13,033 bases of DNA. Source: JBOCEF01 sp047610385. Lineage in GTDB: Bacteria; Pseudomonadota; Alphaproteobacteria; Rhodobacterales; Rhodobacteraceae. Positions 1-6,701 of this stretch are shown here, piece by piece (the stretch's first letter is position 1; each line of letters begins with the position of its first letter). The stretch covers positions 1-13,033 of the forward strand of contig JBLGAC010000070.1 of NCBI GenBank assembly GCA_047610385.1. Reading direction: 5' to 3'. The notes under the pieces were generated by a model. That model was not told where the DNA came from and searched no databases. It saw nothing but the letters and a program-made list of their open reading frames with translations. The translations under genes were made by a program, and so were the position numbers.

Positions 1-124
1 GATGGGCTTGCTGAAACAGTTTCGCCGCGTCGCCACCCGCTACGACAAGACCGCCGAAAGCTTCCTTAGCTTCGTCCAACTTGCCGCCATCCATCGCTGG
101 ATGCGCTTTGTCCACACGGCCTAA
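1..124 (+). CDS. IS5-type transposase, C-terminal end (partial)
   Basis: An open frame enters from the left edge and stops at TAA 122-124, giving about 40 residues. The stretch LLKQFRRVATRYDK followed by SFLSFVQLAAIHRWMRF matches the conserved tail of IS5-family (IS427-like) DDE transposases, in which the K/R-rich 'RRVATRYDK' segment precedes a short helix that ends the protein. The catalytic core lies outside the window, so it cannot be judged whether the element is intact. The stop is followed directly by AT-rich DNA. I could not recognise a terminal inverted repeat or a target-site duplication in the next 60 bases. The family assignment rests on this tail alone. Confidence 0.75.
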   Translation, partial: MGLLKQFRRVATRYDKTAESFLSFVQLAAIHRWMRFVHTA

Positions 125-432
125 TAATATAATTTGATTGTCGTTTTTTGGGGCCAAAATATAAACAATATGTCGATTTTTAATAATTTATGATGGCAGA
201 TAGGCATAAACATGATTTCATTTTTATAAATGTAAAGCAATTTAATATCTTTTATTTAGTGTAAATAGTTGATTTAAGAAAATTTTCACTTTAATTTCGA
301 CAGATTCAGCTGATGAATATGGCAAAAATGAGGCTAGATCTTTTTTATCGGATAAAACGCCTGCAATAATAACGCAAACTGCAATCTCTGATCTCCTTCC
401 CGGAGCCTCTGCATGGGCAGTCGATGCCACGC
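125..432. other. AT-rich intergenic stretch after the transposase
   Basis: These roughly 300 bases are much richer in A and T than the rest of the window, with runs such as ATAATATAATTT and TTTTTTATC. No complete gene is supported. A plus-strand frame is open from 273 to the stop at 441-443 but has no ATG; its peptide includes LSDKTPAIITQTAISDLL, which reads like a protein C-terminus. It could be a decayed gene end. No clear IS end, promoter or terminator was recognised. Confidence 0.5.
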
Positions 433-885
433 TTAGATCGTGAGGATTGTCTGATGGCACTTACGGCAAAGGGCGCGAAAGGCGAAGGGCTTGGGTTGGC
501 GGCGCAGTTCTTGGGCCGCAAGGGCGTCATCCGCCGCGCGCCGCATTTGGATGTTGAGGCGAAGCGCGCTGAGCGTCTGCGGCTTCGCGATGCGGCAGCG
601 CAGGCACTGCGTCCATTGCGGGCGGTCCTCTGCGGTAAGTTCTTGGTGGTGCACGCATTTCTGGCAAGCGGAGAGGATGGCGTCACCGACCACGGGGTCA
701 CGCCGGTTCGCATTGGCCATCGCATTTTTCTCGTGCAGCTGGTGGTGAAGTGCGGCTGCGTCTTCGCGCGACAGCTTGCCCAGCGGACGCCGTACAGCGT
801 CAAAGAGGTGGACGTTGATCCAGCCCCAACGCAGGTCGCTGGCGCGATCAGCATGGGCGAGGAGTGTATGTAATTCGCAATATTT
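433..885 (-). pseudogene. 5'-truncated gene remnant with three CxxC motifs
   Basis: The minus-strand frame is open for 150 codons between an upstream TAA (886-888) and its stop at 433-435. The first ATG is at 718-720, which would give 95 residues, but the translation upstream of it (for example RWGWINVHLFDAVRRPLGKL) also looks protein-like and has no start codon near its beginning. Third codon positions are strongly G/C, unlike the AT-rich DNA on both sides, which favours real coding sequence. From the 720 start there are three Cys pairs: CQKC (19-22), CLRC (39-42) and CRKC (85-88), suggesting a zinc-binding domain. I do not recognise the family. The missing start at the boundary with AT-rich DNA suggests truncation. 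The alternative is an intact 95-residue protein from 720. Confidence 0.4.
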
Positions 886-1191
886 TTAAAAATATCACGC
901 CACTCAAAATGCAGGATTATCTAGCATGTGCAATTTATTGAATAAATATAATTCAGATATTTATGATTTATATTTGATCATCAGACTAAATTATTTTTTA
1001 TAAAATACACAGCGACTTTCGTATTTAGGGATGAAAGGGTTTTGGCTGCACCCGGAAATACGTGAGGATATAGGAATTTATTTTGATAAAAATAGATGCC
1101 TTATCAAGCATAGATTACAAGGCAACTTCGTTTATACAAATGATCAGGAGATGTATGCCCCCCCCCCCCGCGGCAGAGGCTGGCGGCGTCT
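886..1191. other. AT-rich intergenic stretch ending in a poly-C run
   Basis: From 886 to about 1157 the DNA is AT-rich, with runs such as ATTATTTTTTATAAAATAC. It switches within a few bases to GC-rich chromosome at the C run 1158-1169. A plus-strand frame of 61 codons (1031-1216) crosses the switch but changes composition in the middle and lacks a convincing ribosome binding site, so it is not called as a gene. Nothing else was recognised. Confidence 0.5.
1158..1169. repeat. Run of 12 C
   Basis: Twelve consecutive C residues lie exactly at the border between AT-rich DNA and GC-rich chromosome, 22 bases past the stop of the EI24 gene (on the minus strand it reads as a G run). No called gene contains it. 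Length may vary by slippage or be miscounted in assembly. Confidence 0.9.
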
Positions 1192-1878
1192 TCAGCCCCG
1201 TTTCGCCAGACGGTGATGCATGTGGGTAAAGCTTGCCACCCCCAGCACCGGGATGAACAGGCCCAGCAGCGGCACCGACAGCGGCGCGGCCATCAGGCAG
1301 CCCGCGATCCACACCCGGATCTGGAATTTGCGCCGCAGGACCCGCGCCTCACGGAACGACACATGGCGGGCGGCGACCAGTTCGAAATACTGCCGCCCAA
1401 GAAACCAGCCATTCACCGCGATGAAGATGAATGGCCCGATTGGCAGGAAGATCAAATAGAGGATCAGCGCCGCCGCGTTCGCCCCCAGCAGCGTCAAGGT
1501 GAACAGGACGCCGTCAATCAGCATCTCAAACCAGCCCATTTTGCGGGTGCCGCGGGCGTTCGGATAGTGCTTTGCCTCTACCGCGTCGGCGATTTCTTCA
1601 AGAAACAGGCCGATGAACAGGCTGGCGACCGGCATCATCAGCACGCTTAGGATCAGGATGCCCCCGAACCGCGCGATCCATTCGAGCGCCGCGTCGAGGA
1701 ACCCAAGGCTGAACCCGAACACGGTCAGCTGCATGTCGGCGATGTCGCCCGTGACCCACCACCACAGGACCGACAGGGCGCCCAGCAGCGCGATCGTCAT
1801 CACCAGCGACACAAAAAACACGCGCTGGAAGCGCCGGTCCGTCAGCTGCGCCAGGGCGCTGGCGAAATCGCCGAGCAT
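1192..1878 (-). CDS. EI24 domain-containing (CysZ-like) integral membrane protein
   Basis: The product has 228 residues. Hydrophobic segments lie near 22-41, 71-93, 124-160 and 187-215, fitting the EI24/CysZ family of inner-membrane proteins. Family-typical stretches are LEEIADAVEAKHYP (93-106) and NGWFLGRQYFELVAARH (156-172). CysZ of E. coli takes up sulfate for cysteine synthesis; many alphaproteobacterial EI24 proteins have no tested role and no sulfur gene lies nearby, so the substrate is left open. The start is supported by GGAGGA seven bases upstream. The gene begins three bases after the nitroreductase stop, so the two are very likely cotranscribed. No terminator was seen between its stop and the poly-C run. 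Confidence 0.85.
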   Translation of the reverse strand: MLGDFASALAQLTDRRFQRVFFVSLVMTIALLGALSVLWWWVTGDIADMQLTVFGFSLGFLDAALEWIARFGGILILSVLMMPVASLFIGLFLEEIADAVEAKHYPNARGTRKMGWFEMLIDGVLFTLTLLGANAAALILYLIFLPIGPFIFIAVNGWFLGRQYFELVAARHVSFREARVLRRKFQIRVWIAGCLMAAPLSVPLLGLFIPVLGVASFTHMHHRLAKRG

Positions 1879-1881
1879 GGC

Positions 1882-2460
1882 TCAGTCCTCCTGCCAGGTT
1901 GTGACGCGGGCCATGTCCGGGCGCGGGCGCTCTGGCGGGGCTGAGGTTTCTGTGCCCAGATGGATGAAGCCCGCCACCCATTCATGGGGCCCGAGGGACA
2001 GCCCTTGGGTCAGCCAAGCGCGGTCATAGGCCATCCACGACGACAGCCAGTTCGCCCCCCATCCCAGCGCCAGCGCGGCGTTGAGGGCGGCGAGGCAGAC
2101 GGCGCCTGCGGACAGGGTCTGCTCAATCTCAGGGATCTTGGGGCTGCTGACTGGCGCGGCGATCACCGCGATCACTGCAGGGCAGCGGTCGAACGCATCG
2201 GCGTCTTTGGCGCATTTCTCTGGCTCCAGACCGTTGGCCTCGCCCAGCTGACGGGTCAGCGCGGACAGACGCGGCAGCGCGGCGCCGGTCAGGACGACGA
2301 AGCGCCACGGCTCCAGCTTGCCGTGATCGGGCGTGCGCGCGGCGGCGGCCAGGATGGTTTCGATGGTCGCGCGGTCAGGGCCGGGGCCCGTCAGGGTCTT
2401 GGCGGGGCGCGAGCGGCGGGTCAGCAGGAAATCGACGACCTCGGGGCGGTGGTCCGGCAT
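1882..2460 (-). CDS. YdjA-like nitroreductase family protein
   Basis: The product has 192 residues, a usual length for the small YdjA branch of FMN-dependent nitroreductases, which use NAD(P)H to reduce quinones or nitro compounds; the physiological substrate is unknown. Family signatures are the N-terminal TRRSRP (15-20), whose Arg-Arg-Ser contacts FMN phosphate, ARTPDHGKLEPWRF (41-54) and GWGANWLSSW (133-142). The ATG at 2458-2460 is preferred because GAGG sits seven bases upstream. A TTG two codons further out (2466) is also open, but it lies only one base from the same GAGG. It is cotranscribed with the EI24 gene downstream. The acetyltransferase gene upstream ends about 250 bases earlier, so operon membership with that gene is uncertain. 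Confidence 0.88.
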   Translation of the reverse strand: MPDHRPEVVDFLLTRRSRPAKTLTGPGPDRATIETILAAAARTPDHGKLEPWRFVVLTGAALPRLSALTRQLGEANGLEPEKCAKDADAFDRCPAVIAVIAAPVSSPKIPEIEQTLSAGAVCLAALNAALALGWGANWLSSWMAYDRAWLTQGLSLGPHEWVAGFIHLGTETSAPPERPRPDMARVTTWQED

Positions 2461-2710
2461 TTGCAATCCTCATCTCACGCACAGGCTGGGCTGCGGCACG
2501 TCTTGGGACATGCGGAGCGGGGGGCCGCATGTCAACCACCGGGCGCGCCGGGGGGGCGAAGGCGTGCGCCTCGTGCGCGTCGGAGTGGGTGGGTTTGTTG
2601 CGGGTGTCGGCGCGGCAAAGGCTACGAGGCGGTTGATTTCCCCATTGGCGATCTGCCGTTTGGTGGCGGCGGTCTGCAGGGCCATGATGCTGCCAACGGC
2701 GTCGACCGCG

Positions 2711-3433
2711 TCACAAAGGCGGCACAAGCAGCGGGCGGGTCATGTCGGCCAGGGACCGGGTCGGTCGCCCCGCTGCGTCGCGGTTCGCGGGCGACAGCCA
2801 GTCGCGGTGGGCACCGCCGACCGCTGGCCAGTCGCCGTCGGTGATCGCGAACCAGGCGGTGTCGCGGTTGCGGCCTTTGTAGATCGTCGCCTGCCGAAAG
2901 GTCCCTTCATAACTGAAGCCCAGCCGCGCCGCCGCCGCCCGCGACGGGGTGTTGAGCGCGTCACATTTCCATTCATACCGCCGATAGCCCAGATCGAAGG
3001 CGCGGGCAGCCATCAGGTGCATCGCCTCAGTCGCCGCAAAACTGCGTTGCAGGCGCGGGGCAAAATGGATGAAGCCGACCTCTATGGACCCGGCTGCGGG
3101 GGTCATGCGCAGAAAGCTGGCGAAGCCGGCGGCGCGGTCATCCCCGGCCGGGCGGATGGCAAAGAACCGCGGGTCCTCGCTGTCGGCGCTGCGCGCGATG
3201 AAAGCGTGAAAGGTCGCGCGGTCGTCGAACGGGCCGTTGGGCAGATAGGTCCAGCCGCGGCCCTCGGGATCCTCGGCAAAGGCGTCCCACAGCTGGTCGG
3301 CGTCGCGCGCGGCGCTCAGCGGATCAAGCCGGACATGTGCGCCGATCATCGCGTCGCGACTGGGCAGGGCAGGCGGGATCCATCCGGTGACCTGATTGCC
3401 GATCGGCGCGCCCCAAGGCATCGCGCGGGTCAT
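2711..3433 (-). CDS. GNAT family N-acetyltransferase (RimJ/RimL-like)
   Basis: The product has 240 residues and belongs to the RimJ/RimL-type GNAT group, which transfers acetyl from acetyl-CoA to an amine. The N-terminal part includes the typical HVRLDPLS segment (33-40). The core includes IEVGFIHFAPRLQRSFAATEAMHLM (about 117-141), the beta4/alpha3 region that binds CoA, then GYRRYEWKCDALNTPSRAAA (149-168) and LGFSYEGTFRQA (171-182). The long YEWKCDALN signature is common in a conserved subgroup of unknown substrate. The last 40 residues past DGDWP are Arg/Pro-rich and poorly conserved in appearance. The ATG overlaps the VOC stop in an ATGA junction, implying coupled translation. No substrate can be named from context. 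Confidence 0.88.
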   Translation of the reverse strand: MTRAMPWGAPIGNQVTGWIPPALPSRDAMIGAHVRLDPLSAARDADQLWDAFAEDPEGRGWTYLPNGPFDDRATFHAFIARSADSEDPRFFAIRPAGDDRAAGFASFLRMTPAAGSIEVGFIHFAPRLQRSFAATEAMHLMAARAFDLGYRRYEWKCDALNTPSRAAAARLGFSYEGTFRQATIYKGRNRDTAWFAITDGDWPAVGGAHRDWLSPANRDAAGRPTRSLADMTRPLLVPPL

Positions 3434-3879
3434 TGCACGTCCACCACAGGCAGCGTCAGGGACCCATCCGCGCCCAACGGCCAGAACGGGTTCATCGCCA
3501 GTTCCCAGACATGCCCGTCAAGGTCGGCGAAATAGCCCGAATACCCGCCCCAGAACACTGGTTCGGGGGCCTTCAGGCCTGTGGCCCCGGCGGCAAGCGC
3601 GGCGGCATAGGCCGCATCAACCCCCGCACTGTCACCATGATTTTGCGCCAGCGTCATGGCCCCGGTTCCAAGCGCCGCGCTGGGGCGGCCCTGATCCTTG
3701 GCCAGCGCGTCTTTGCCAAACAGGCCCAGCACCGCGCCGTTCAACTGAAAGAACACCACCCCCGGTTGCGCCGCGGCCGCGTGCCAGCCAAGCGCTTCGT
3801 AGAACCTGCGCGCGCGCGCCAGATCATCGACCCCGAGGGTGATCATCGCGGCGCGCTGCGCGAATGCCGGGTTGGTCAT
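3430..3879 (-). CDS. VOC (glyoxalase/bleomycin resistance fold) family protein
   Basis: The product has 149 residues with the two beta-alpha-beta-beta-beta halves of the vicinal oxygen chelate fold: ITLGVDDLARARRFYEALGW (13-32) opens the first and YSGYFADLDGHVWELAMNPFW (113-133) closes the second. VOC enzymes usually hold a divalent metal with His and Glu residues. Glu126 in the last strand is present, but the usual first-strand His is replaced (ITLGV), so glyoxalase I activity is not expected; binding or another lyase-type role is possible. The start is supported by AAGGAG seven bases upstream. It is the first gene of the minus-strand operon and overlaps the GNAT gene by four bases. Confidence 0.88.
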   Translation of the reverse strand: MTNPAFAQRAAMITLGVDDLARARRFYEALGWHAAAAQPGVVFFQLNGAVLGLFGKDALAKDQGRPSAALGTGAMTLAQNHGDSAGVDAAYAAALAAGATGLKAPEPVFWGGYSGYFADLDGHVWELAMNPFWPLGADGSLTLPVVDVQ

Positions 3880-4183
3880 GGCGTGGCTCCTTTGCGTTCA
3901 GGGGCACAGGTTCGCGCGCCGCACGCGCTGGGTCAATGATGCCCTCATGCCGCCGCGGACCTGCCTTACAGTCGCCGCGAATGGCGCGGATTGTTGCACT
4001 GACGCCGAAATCGCCGCATGGCGCGGGGCCGATCCGCACGCCTATCGGTTGTGTAAGGCAAAGTTGCCTCGGTGCGCCGCACTTGCCCGCGCCGACCCGT
4101 TTTTACCGATGCCGACGCATTGGCCATTGATCCCGTTGGCGCGCGCTGCGCGTGTCGCCGGACGTACGAAAAGGAAGACTGTC
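3880..4183. promoter_or_regulatory. Divergent intergenic region between VOC operon and ompA-like gene
   Basis: These 304 bases separate two divergent genes and should hold both promoters. Besides the tentative VOC promoter, a perfect inverted repeat AGGCA-aagt-TGCCT lies at 4056-4069, about 115 bases before the lipoprotein start; it could be an operator or a leader hairpin. The lipoprotein frame stays open through the region, but the sequence upstream of its signal peptide does not look coding. Confidence 0.45.
3908..3936 (-). promoter_or_regulatory. Possible promoter of the VOC-GNAT operon
   Basis: On the minus strand TTGACC (3931-3936) is followed after 17 bases by GAACCT (3908-3913), about 30 bases before the VOC start. 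The -35 box matches the sigma-70 consensus at five of six positions, but the -10 box is poor, so this is tentative. Confidence 0.3.
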
Positions 4184-4828
4184 ATGATGCTTCGCAAAGC
4201 CACGCTCTCGCTCGCCGCAATCGCCATGCTTGCGGGCTGCGCCGATGGGCAGGGTCCGTCATCGCGCCAGGGCACGGGCGCGATTCTGGGCGCGCTTGTG
4301 GGCGCAGCGGCTGGCACGCTGGTCGGCGGCAATGATCGGCGCAATGCGCTGGTCGGCGCAGGCATCGGCCTGCTGGCCGGTGCCGCCGTGGGCACCTATC
4401 TCGACCGTCAGGAAGACGCGTTGAATGAGGATCTTGCCGGCACCGGCGCCGCGGTTACCCGTGTTGGCGACGCCTTGCTGGTCACCTTGCCCGAAGGCGT
4501 GACCTTCGACACCGGTTCAGCCGAGATCAAACCGCAGTTCTCTCGTGCGCTGACCCAGGTTGCCCAGACCCTGAACGAATATCCCGAGAGCTATATCGAC
4601 GTGATCGGCCACACCGACAGCGTCGGCGCCGCCGATTACAACCAGACCCTGTCTGAAAAGCGCGCCGATGCGGTGCGCCGCGCGCTGATCCAGCGCAGCG
4701 TCGCGGCCGCGCGTGTGGTTGCCTATGGCATGGGTGAAAACAGCCCGGTTGCCGACAATGCGTCCGCCGCTGGCCGCTCTGCCAACCGCCGGGTTGAAAT
4801 CAAGATCATCCCCGCGACCAGAAGCTGA
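4184..4828 (+). CDS. OmpA family lipoprotein, YiaD-like
   Basis: The product has 214 residues. The signal peptide has a basic start and ends in the lipobox LAGC, so Cys19 should be lipidated and anchored to a membrane. A glycine zipper spans about 29-72 (GAILGALVGAAAG, then LVGAGIGLLAGAAVG). The OmpA C-terminal domain covers about 104-208, with the peptidoglycan-binding signature IGHTDSVGAADYNQTLSEKRA (141-161); Asp145 and Arg160 are the expected diaminopimelate contacts, and NRRVEI (201-206) closes it. It probably links the outer membrane to the cell wall. The start at the first of two adjacent ATGs fits GGAAG upstream and the lipoprotein signal; an open frame further upstream is non-coding in appearance. 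A strong terminator follows, so it is probably monocistronic. Confidence 0.93.
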   Translation: MMLRKATLSLAAIAMLAGCADGQGPSSRQGTGAILGALVGAAAGTLVGGNDRRNALVGAGIGLLAGAAVGTYLDRQEDALNEDLAGTGAAVTRVGDALLVTLPEGVTFDTGSAEIKPQFSRALTQVAQTLNEYPESYIDVIGHTDSVGAADYNQTLSEKRADAVRRALIQRSVAAARVVAYGMGENSPVADNASAAGRSANRRVEIKIIPATRS

Positions 4829-4853
4829 GGCACGCGCGCCCCAGACCATAAAG

Positions 4854-4884
4854 CCGCCGCCCCAACCCGGGGCGGCGGTTTTTT
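4854..4884 (+). terminator. Rho-independent terminator after the OmpA-like lipoprotein gene
   Basis: A perfect 10-bp stem, CCGCCGCCCC (4854-4863) with GGGGCGGCGG (4869-4878), encloses the loop AACCC and is followed by six T (4879-4884). It lies 25 bases past the stop. Confidence 0.95.
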
Positions 4885-4958
4885 CATGCCATCACGATCG
4901 CGGGGGGCGGCGCGGTGCCCGATTGACCGCCATGGGCTGCGGCGCCATCTGATCTTTT

Positions 4959-5747
4959 ATGGAAAACGAACCGCTGGTCCGCCTCATTGTCTTCGCCCTT
5001 ATCTTTGCCGTCATGGCTGGGTGGGAAGGGCTGCGCCCCGCGCGCGCGCGCGCCCAGACCCGCACCCGCCGCTGGGCGGTGAACTGGGCCATCGCGATCA
5101 TCGACACTGTTGTCGTGCGGCTGTTGTTTCCGGCCGCGGCGGTCGGGGTGGCACTGGATGCGGCAAGCGCGGGGGTAGGGCTGTTCAACGCGCTGGATTG
5201 GCCGTTGTGGTTGGAGGTGGTGCTGGTGATGGTCGCGCTGGATTTCGCGATCTGGGCGCAGCATCTGGTCAGCCACAAGGTGCCGGTTCTGTGGCGCCTG
5301 CACCGGGTGCATCATTCGGACCGCGATGTGGACGTGACCACCGCCATTCGCTTTCACCCCGTGGAAATCGCGCTGTCCATGGTGCTGAAAATCGCGCTGG
5401 TCTACGCGCTGGGTGCGCCTGCGCTGGCGGTGATCTTGTTTGAAATTGTGCTGAACGGCTCTGCGATGTTCAACCATTCCAACCTGCATCTGCCCGCCTG
5501 GGCAGAGCGCCCGGTGCGCGCGGTCATGGTGACCCCGGACATGCACCGCATTCACCATTCCACTCTGCGCCGGGAACATGACCGCAATTACGGCTTTAAC
5601 CTGTCAATCTGGGACCGGATCTTTGGCACCTATCTGCATGCGCCCAAGGGTGGGCAGGACGGCATGACCATCGGGCTGGCCGACCATCAGGATGACGCGC
5701 CGGGGCACCTAGGCTGGGCGCTGATCTTTCCGTTCCGCAAGCGCTGA
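4959..5747 (+). CDS. Sterol desaturase / fatty acid hydroxylase family protein
   Basis: The product has 262 residues with hydrophobic segments near 8-22, 41-66, 80-101 and 138-170. It carries the di-iron histidine clusters of the fatty acid hydroxylase superfamily: HLVSH (102-106), HRVHH (115-119), His133 in FHP, NHSNLH (172-177) and HRIHH (196-200). These integral membrane enzymes use oxygen to hydroxylate or desaturate lipids. In alphaproteobacteria related proteins act on fatty acyl, ornithine-lipid or carotenoid substrates, and the sequence does not decide which. The N-terminus MENEPLVRL fits the subfamily, although no good ribosome binding site precedes it. It follows the lipoprotein terminator, so it needs its own promoter, which I could not identify. 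sixA follows 116 bases later. Confidence 0.9.
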   Translation: MENEPLVRLIVFALIFAVMAGWEGLRPARARAQTRTRRWAVNWAIAIIDTVVVRLLFPAAAVGVALDAASAGVGLFNALDWPLWLEVVLVMVALDFAIWAQHLVSHKVPVLWRLHRVHHSDRDVDVTTAIRFHPVEIALSMVLKIALVYALGAPALAVILFEIVLNGSAMFNHSNLHLPAWAERPVRAVMVTPDMHRIHHSTLRREHDRNYGFNLSIWDRIFGTYLHAPKGGQDGMTIGLADHQDDAPGHLGWALIFPFRKR

Positions 5748-5863
5748 TTGGGCACGGGACGCGGCCGCGTGGGCAAGGGCGGTCGACAGGCCCCTGCATC
5801 GGCGGTTATCGTATTTGCTGAACCTGCGCGCCCGTCGCCGCAGGACCCGGCGGAGGCGCATAG

Positions 5864-6376
5864 ATGCGGCGGTTGATCCTGCTTCGACACGCGAAATCGA
5901 GCTGGGCCGACGAGGGCGTCCATGACGCCGCGCGTCGGCTCAATGAACGCGGGCGGCTTGCTGCGGTGCTGATGGGCGCGTGGCTGGCGGAATACGACCT
6001 GTTTCCCGACTTTGCCCTCATCTCCACCGCCAGGCGGGCTGTGGAGACGTGGGAGCGCGCCAAGATCGGCATGGGCATGGCACCGCCCCACGCCTCTGCG
6101 CCGATTTACATGGCTGAGGCTGGCACCTTGCTGGAGGTGCTGCAAGGCGCCCCTGCGGACGCGCGCACGGTCCTGATGCTGGGCCATCAGCCCGGCATGT
6201 CCGATTTTATGGAGGCGCTGGCCGGAGAGGTCGCCGAGGATTGCGTCCACGCCTTCGACAAATTCCCCACTGCATCGGTCGCAGTGATTGAATTTGACGG
6301 CCTTGAGGCATGGACCGACCTCGCCCCCCGTGCGGGGCGCCTTGTGCGCTTTGCCCACCCCAAAGATCTGGTCTAG
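5864..6376 (+). CDS. SixA-type phosphohistidine phosphatase (histidine phosphatase family)
   Basis: The product has 170 residues. It starts with LILLRHAKSSW (4-14), the SixA form of the RHG motif, where His9 is the phospho-accepting residue. The second part of the active site includes Arg57 in STARR (54-58) and His108 in MLGHQPGM (105-112). E. coli SixA removes phosphate from a histidine of phosphotransfer proteins (first reported for ArcB, later for the nitrogen PTS). Alphaproteobacterial homologues are common and mostly untested. GGAGG seven bases upstream supports the start. The gene is the last of the plus-strand group and runs into a bidirectional terminator. Confidence 0.92.
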   Translation: MRRLILLRHAKSSWADEGVHDAARRLNERGRLAAVLMGAWLAEYDLFPDFALISTARRAVETWERAKIGMGMAPPHASAPIYMAEAGTLLEVLQGAPADARTVLMLGHQPGMSDFMEALAGEVAEDCVHAFDKFPTASVAVIEFDGLEAWTDLAPRAGRLVRFAHPKDLV

Positions 6377-6421
6377 CCGCTTGCCGTGGGGCAAACTGGG
6401 GCGCGCATAAACGCTGGGCGT

Positions 6422-6460
6422 GAAAAAGCCTTGGGGGGATGGTCCCTCCGGGGCTTTTTC
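6422..6460. terminator. Bidirectional terminator between sixA and the terC transcript
   Basis: GAAAAAGCC (6422-6430) and GGCTTTTTC (6452-6460) pair perfectly, and the inner G-rich and C-rich arms extend the stem. Each strand ends in five T, so it can stop sixA from one side and the terC unit from the other. It lies 46 bases after the sixA stop. Confidence 0.88.
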
Positions 6461-6478
6461 GTGGGGGTGCGGCCAGCG

Positions 6479-6565
6479 TCAGCCCTGCGCCTTGGCCTTG
6501 CGCCGCGCGGCCACCCCCAGCGCGCTGAGGGCGTTGCGCATCAGAACCAGCGCGCCGGAACGCAT
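6479..6565 (-). CDS. Possible 28-residue basic small protein downstream of terC
   Basis: A short ORF starts at ATG 6563-6565 and ends at TGA 6479-6481. GGGAG lies eight bases before the ATG. Codons use G or C in most third positions. The peptide begins MRSGALVLMRNALSALG and ends in a basic tail (ARRKAKAQG), giving one short hydrophobic or amphipathic helix with a positive end. The frame stays open and protein-like upstream to 6668, but has no better start there. It lies 136 bases past the terC stop and 18 bases before the terminator, so it would be the last cistron of the terC transcript. I know no homologue; conservation would decide it. Confidence 0.33.
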   Translation of the reverse strand: MRSGALVLMRNALSALGVAARRKAKAQG

Positions 6566-6701
6566 AATACGCGCTCCCGTTCCAGCTATATCCAGCAATC
6601 TGCCCTGCGCAATCGCATGGGGCGGCCGGTTCCCGAACCGCCCCTTATCGCCCGTTGGCGCGCCTTAGCGCACGCTGCCCCCCCGTCCCGTCTGGGCGGT
6701 G

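Noticed and set aside
424..873. 149-codon plus-strand ORF opposite the Cys-pair remnant
   Set aside because: Codon position bias and composition favour the minus frame; the plus translation is a typical shadow with no recognisable domain.
1158..1169. Phase-variation switch at the C run
   Set aside because: No credible gene contains the run and no promoter spans it, so only the tract itself is reported.
1031..1216. 61-codon plus-strand ORF crossing the 12-C run
   Set aside because: It begins in AT-rich DNA and ends in GC-rich DNA antisense to the EI24 end, with no ribosome binding site.
2470..2727. Minus-strand ORF of 85 codons between the GNAT and nitroreductase genes
   Set aside because: The first part (MALQTAATKRQIANGEINRL) looks plausible, but there is no ribosome binding site and the second half is Pro/Thr/Arg-rich low-complexity sequence typical of GC-rich spacer.
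1960..3535. Long plus-strand ORFs over the nitroreductase-GNAT-VOC region
   Set aside because: They are antisense to clear families and are a by-product of high GC content.
6619..6644. Hairpin GGGGC/GCCCC with GGTT/AACC between terC and the 28-residue ORF
   Set aside because: It has a four-base bulge and no T run on either strand, so it is not called as a terminator.
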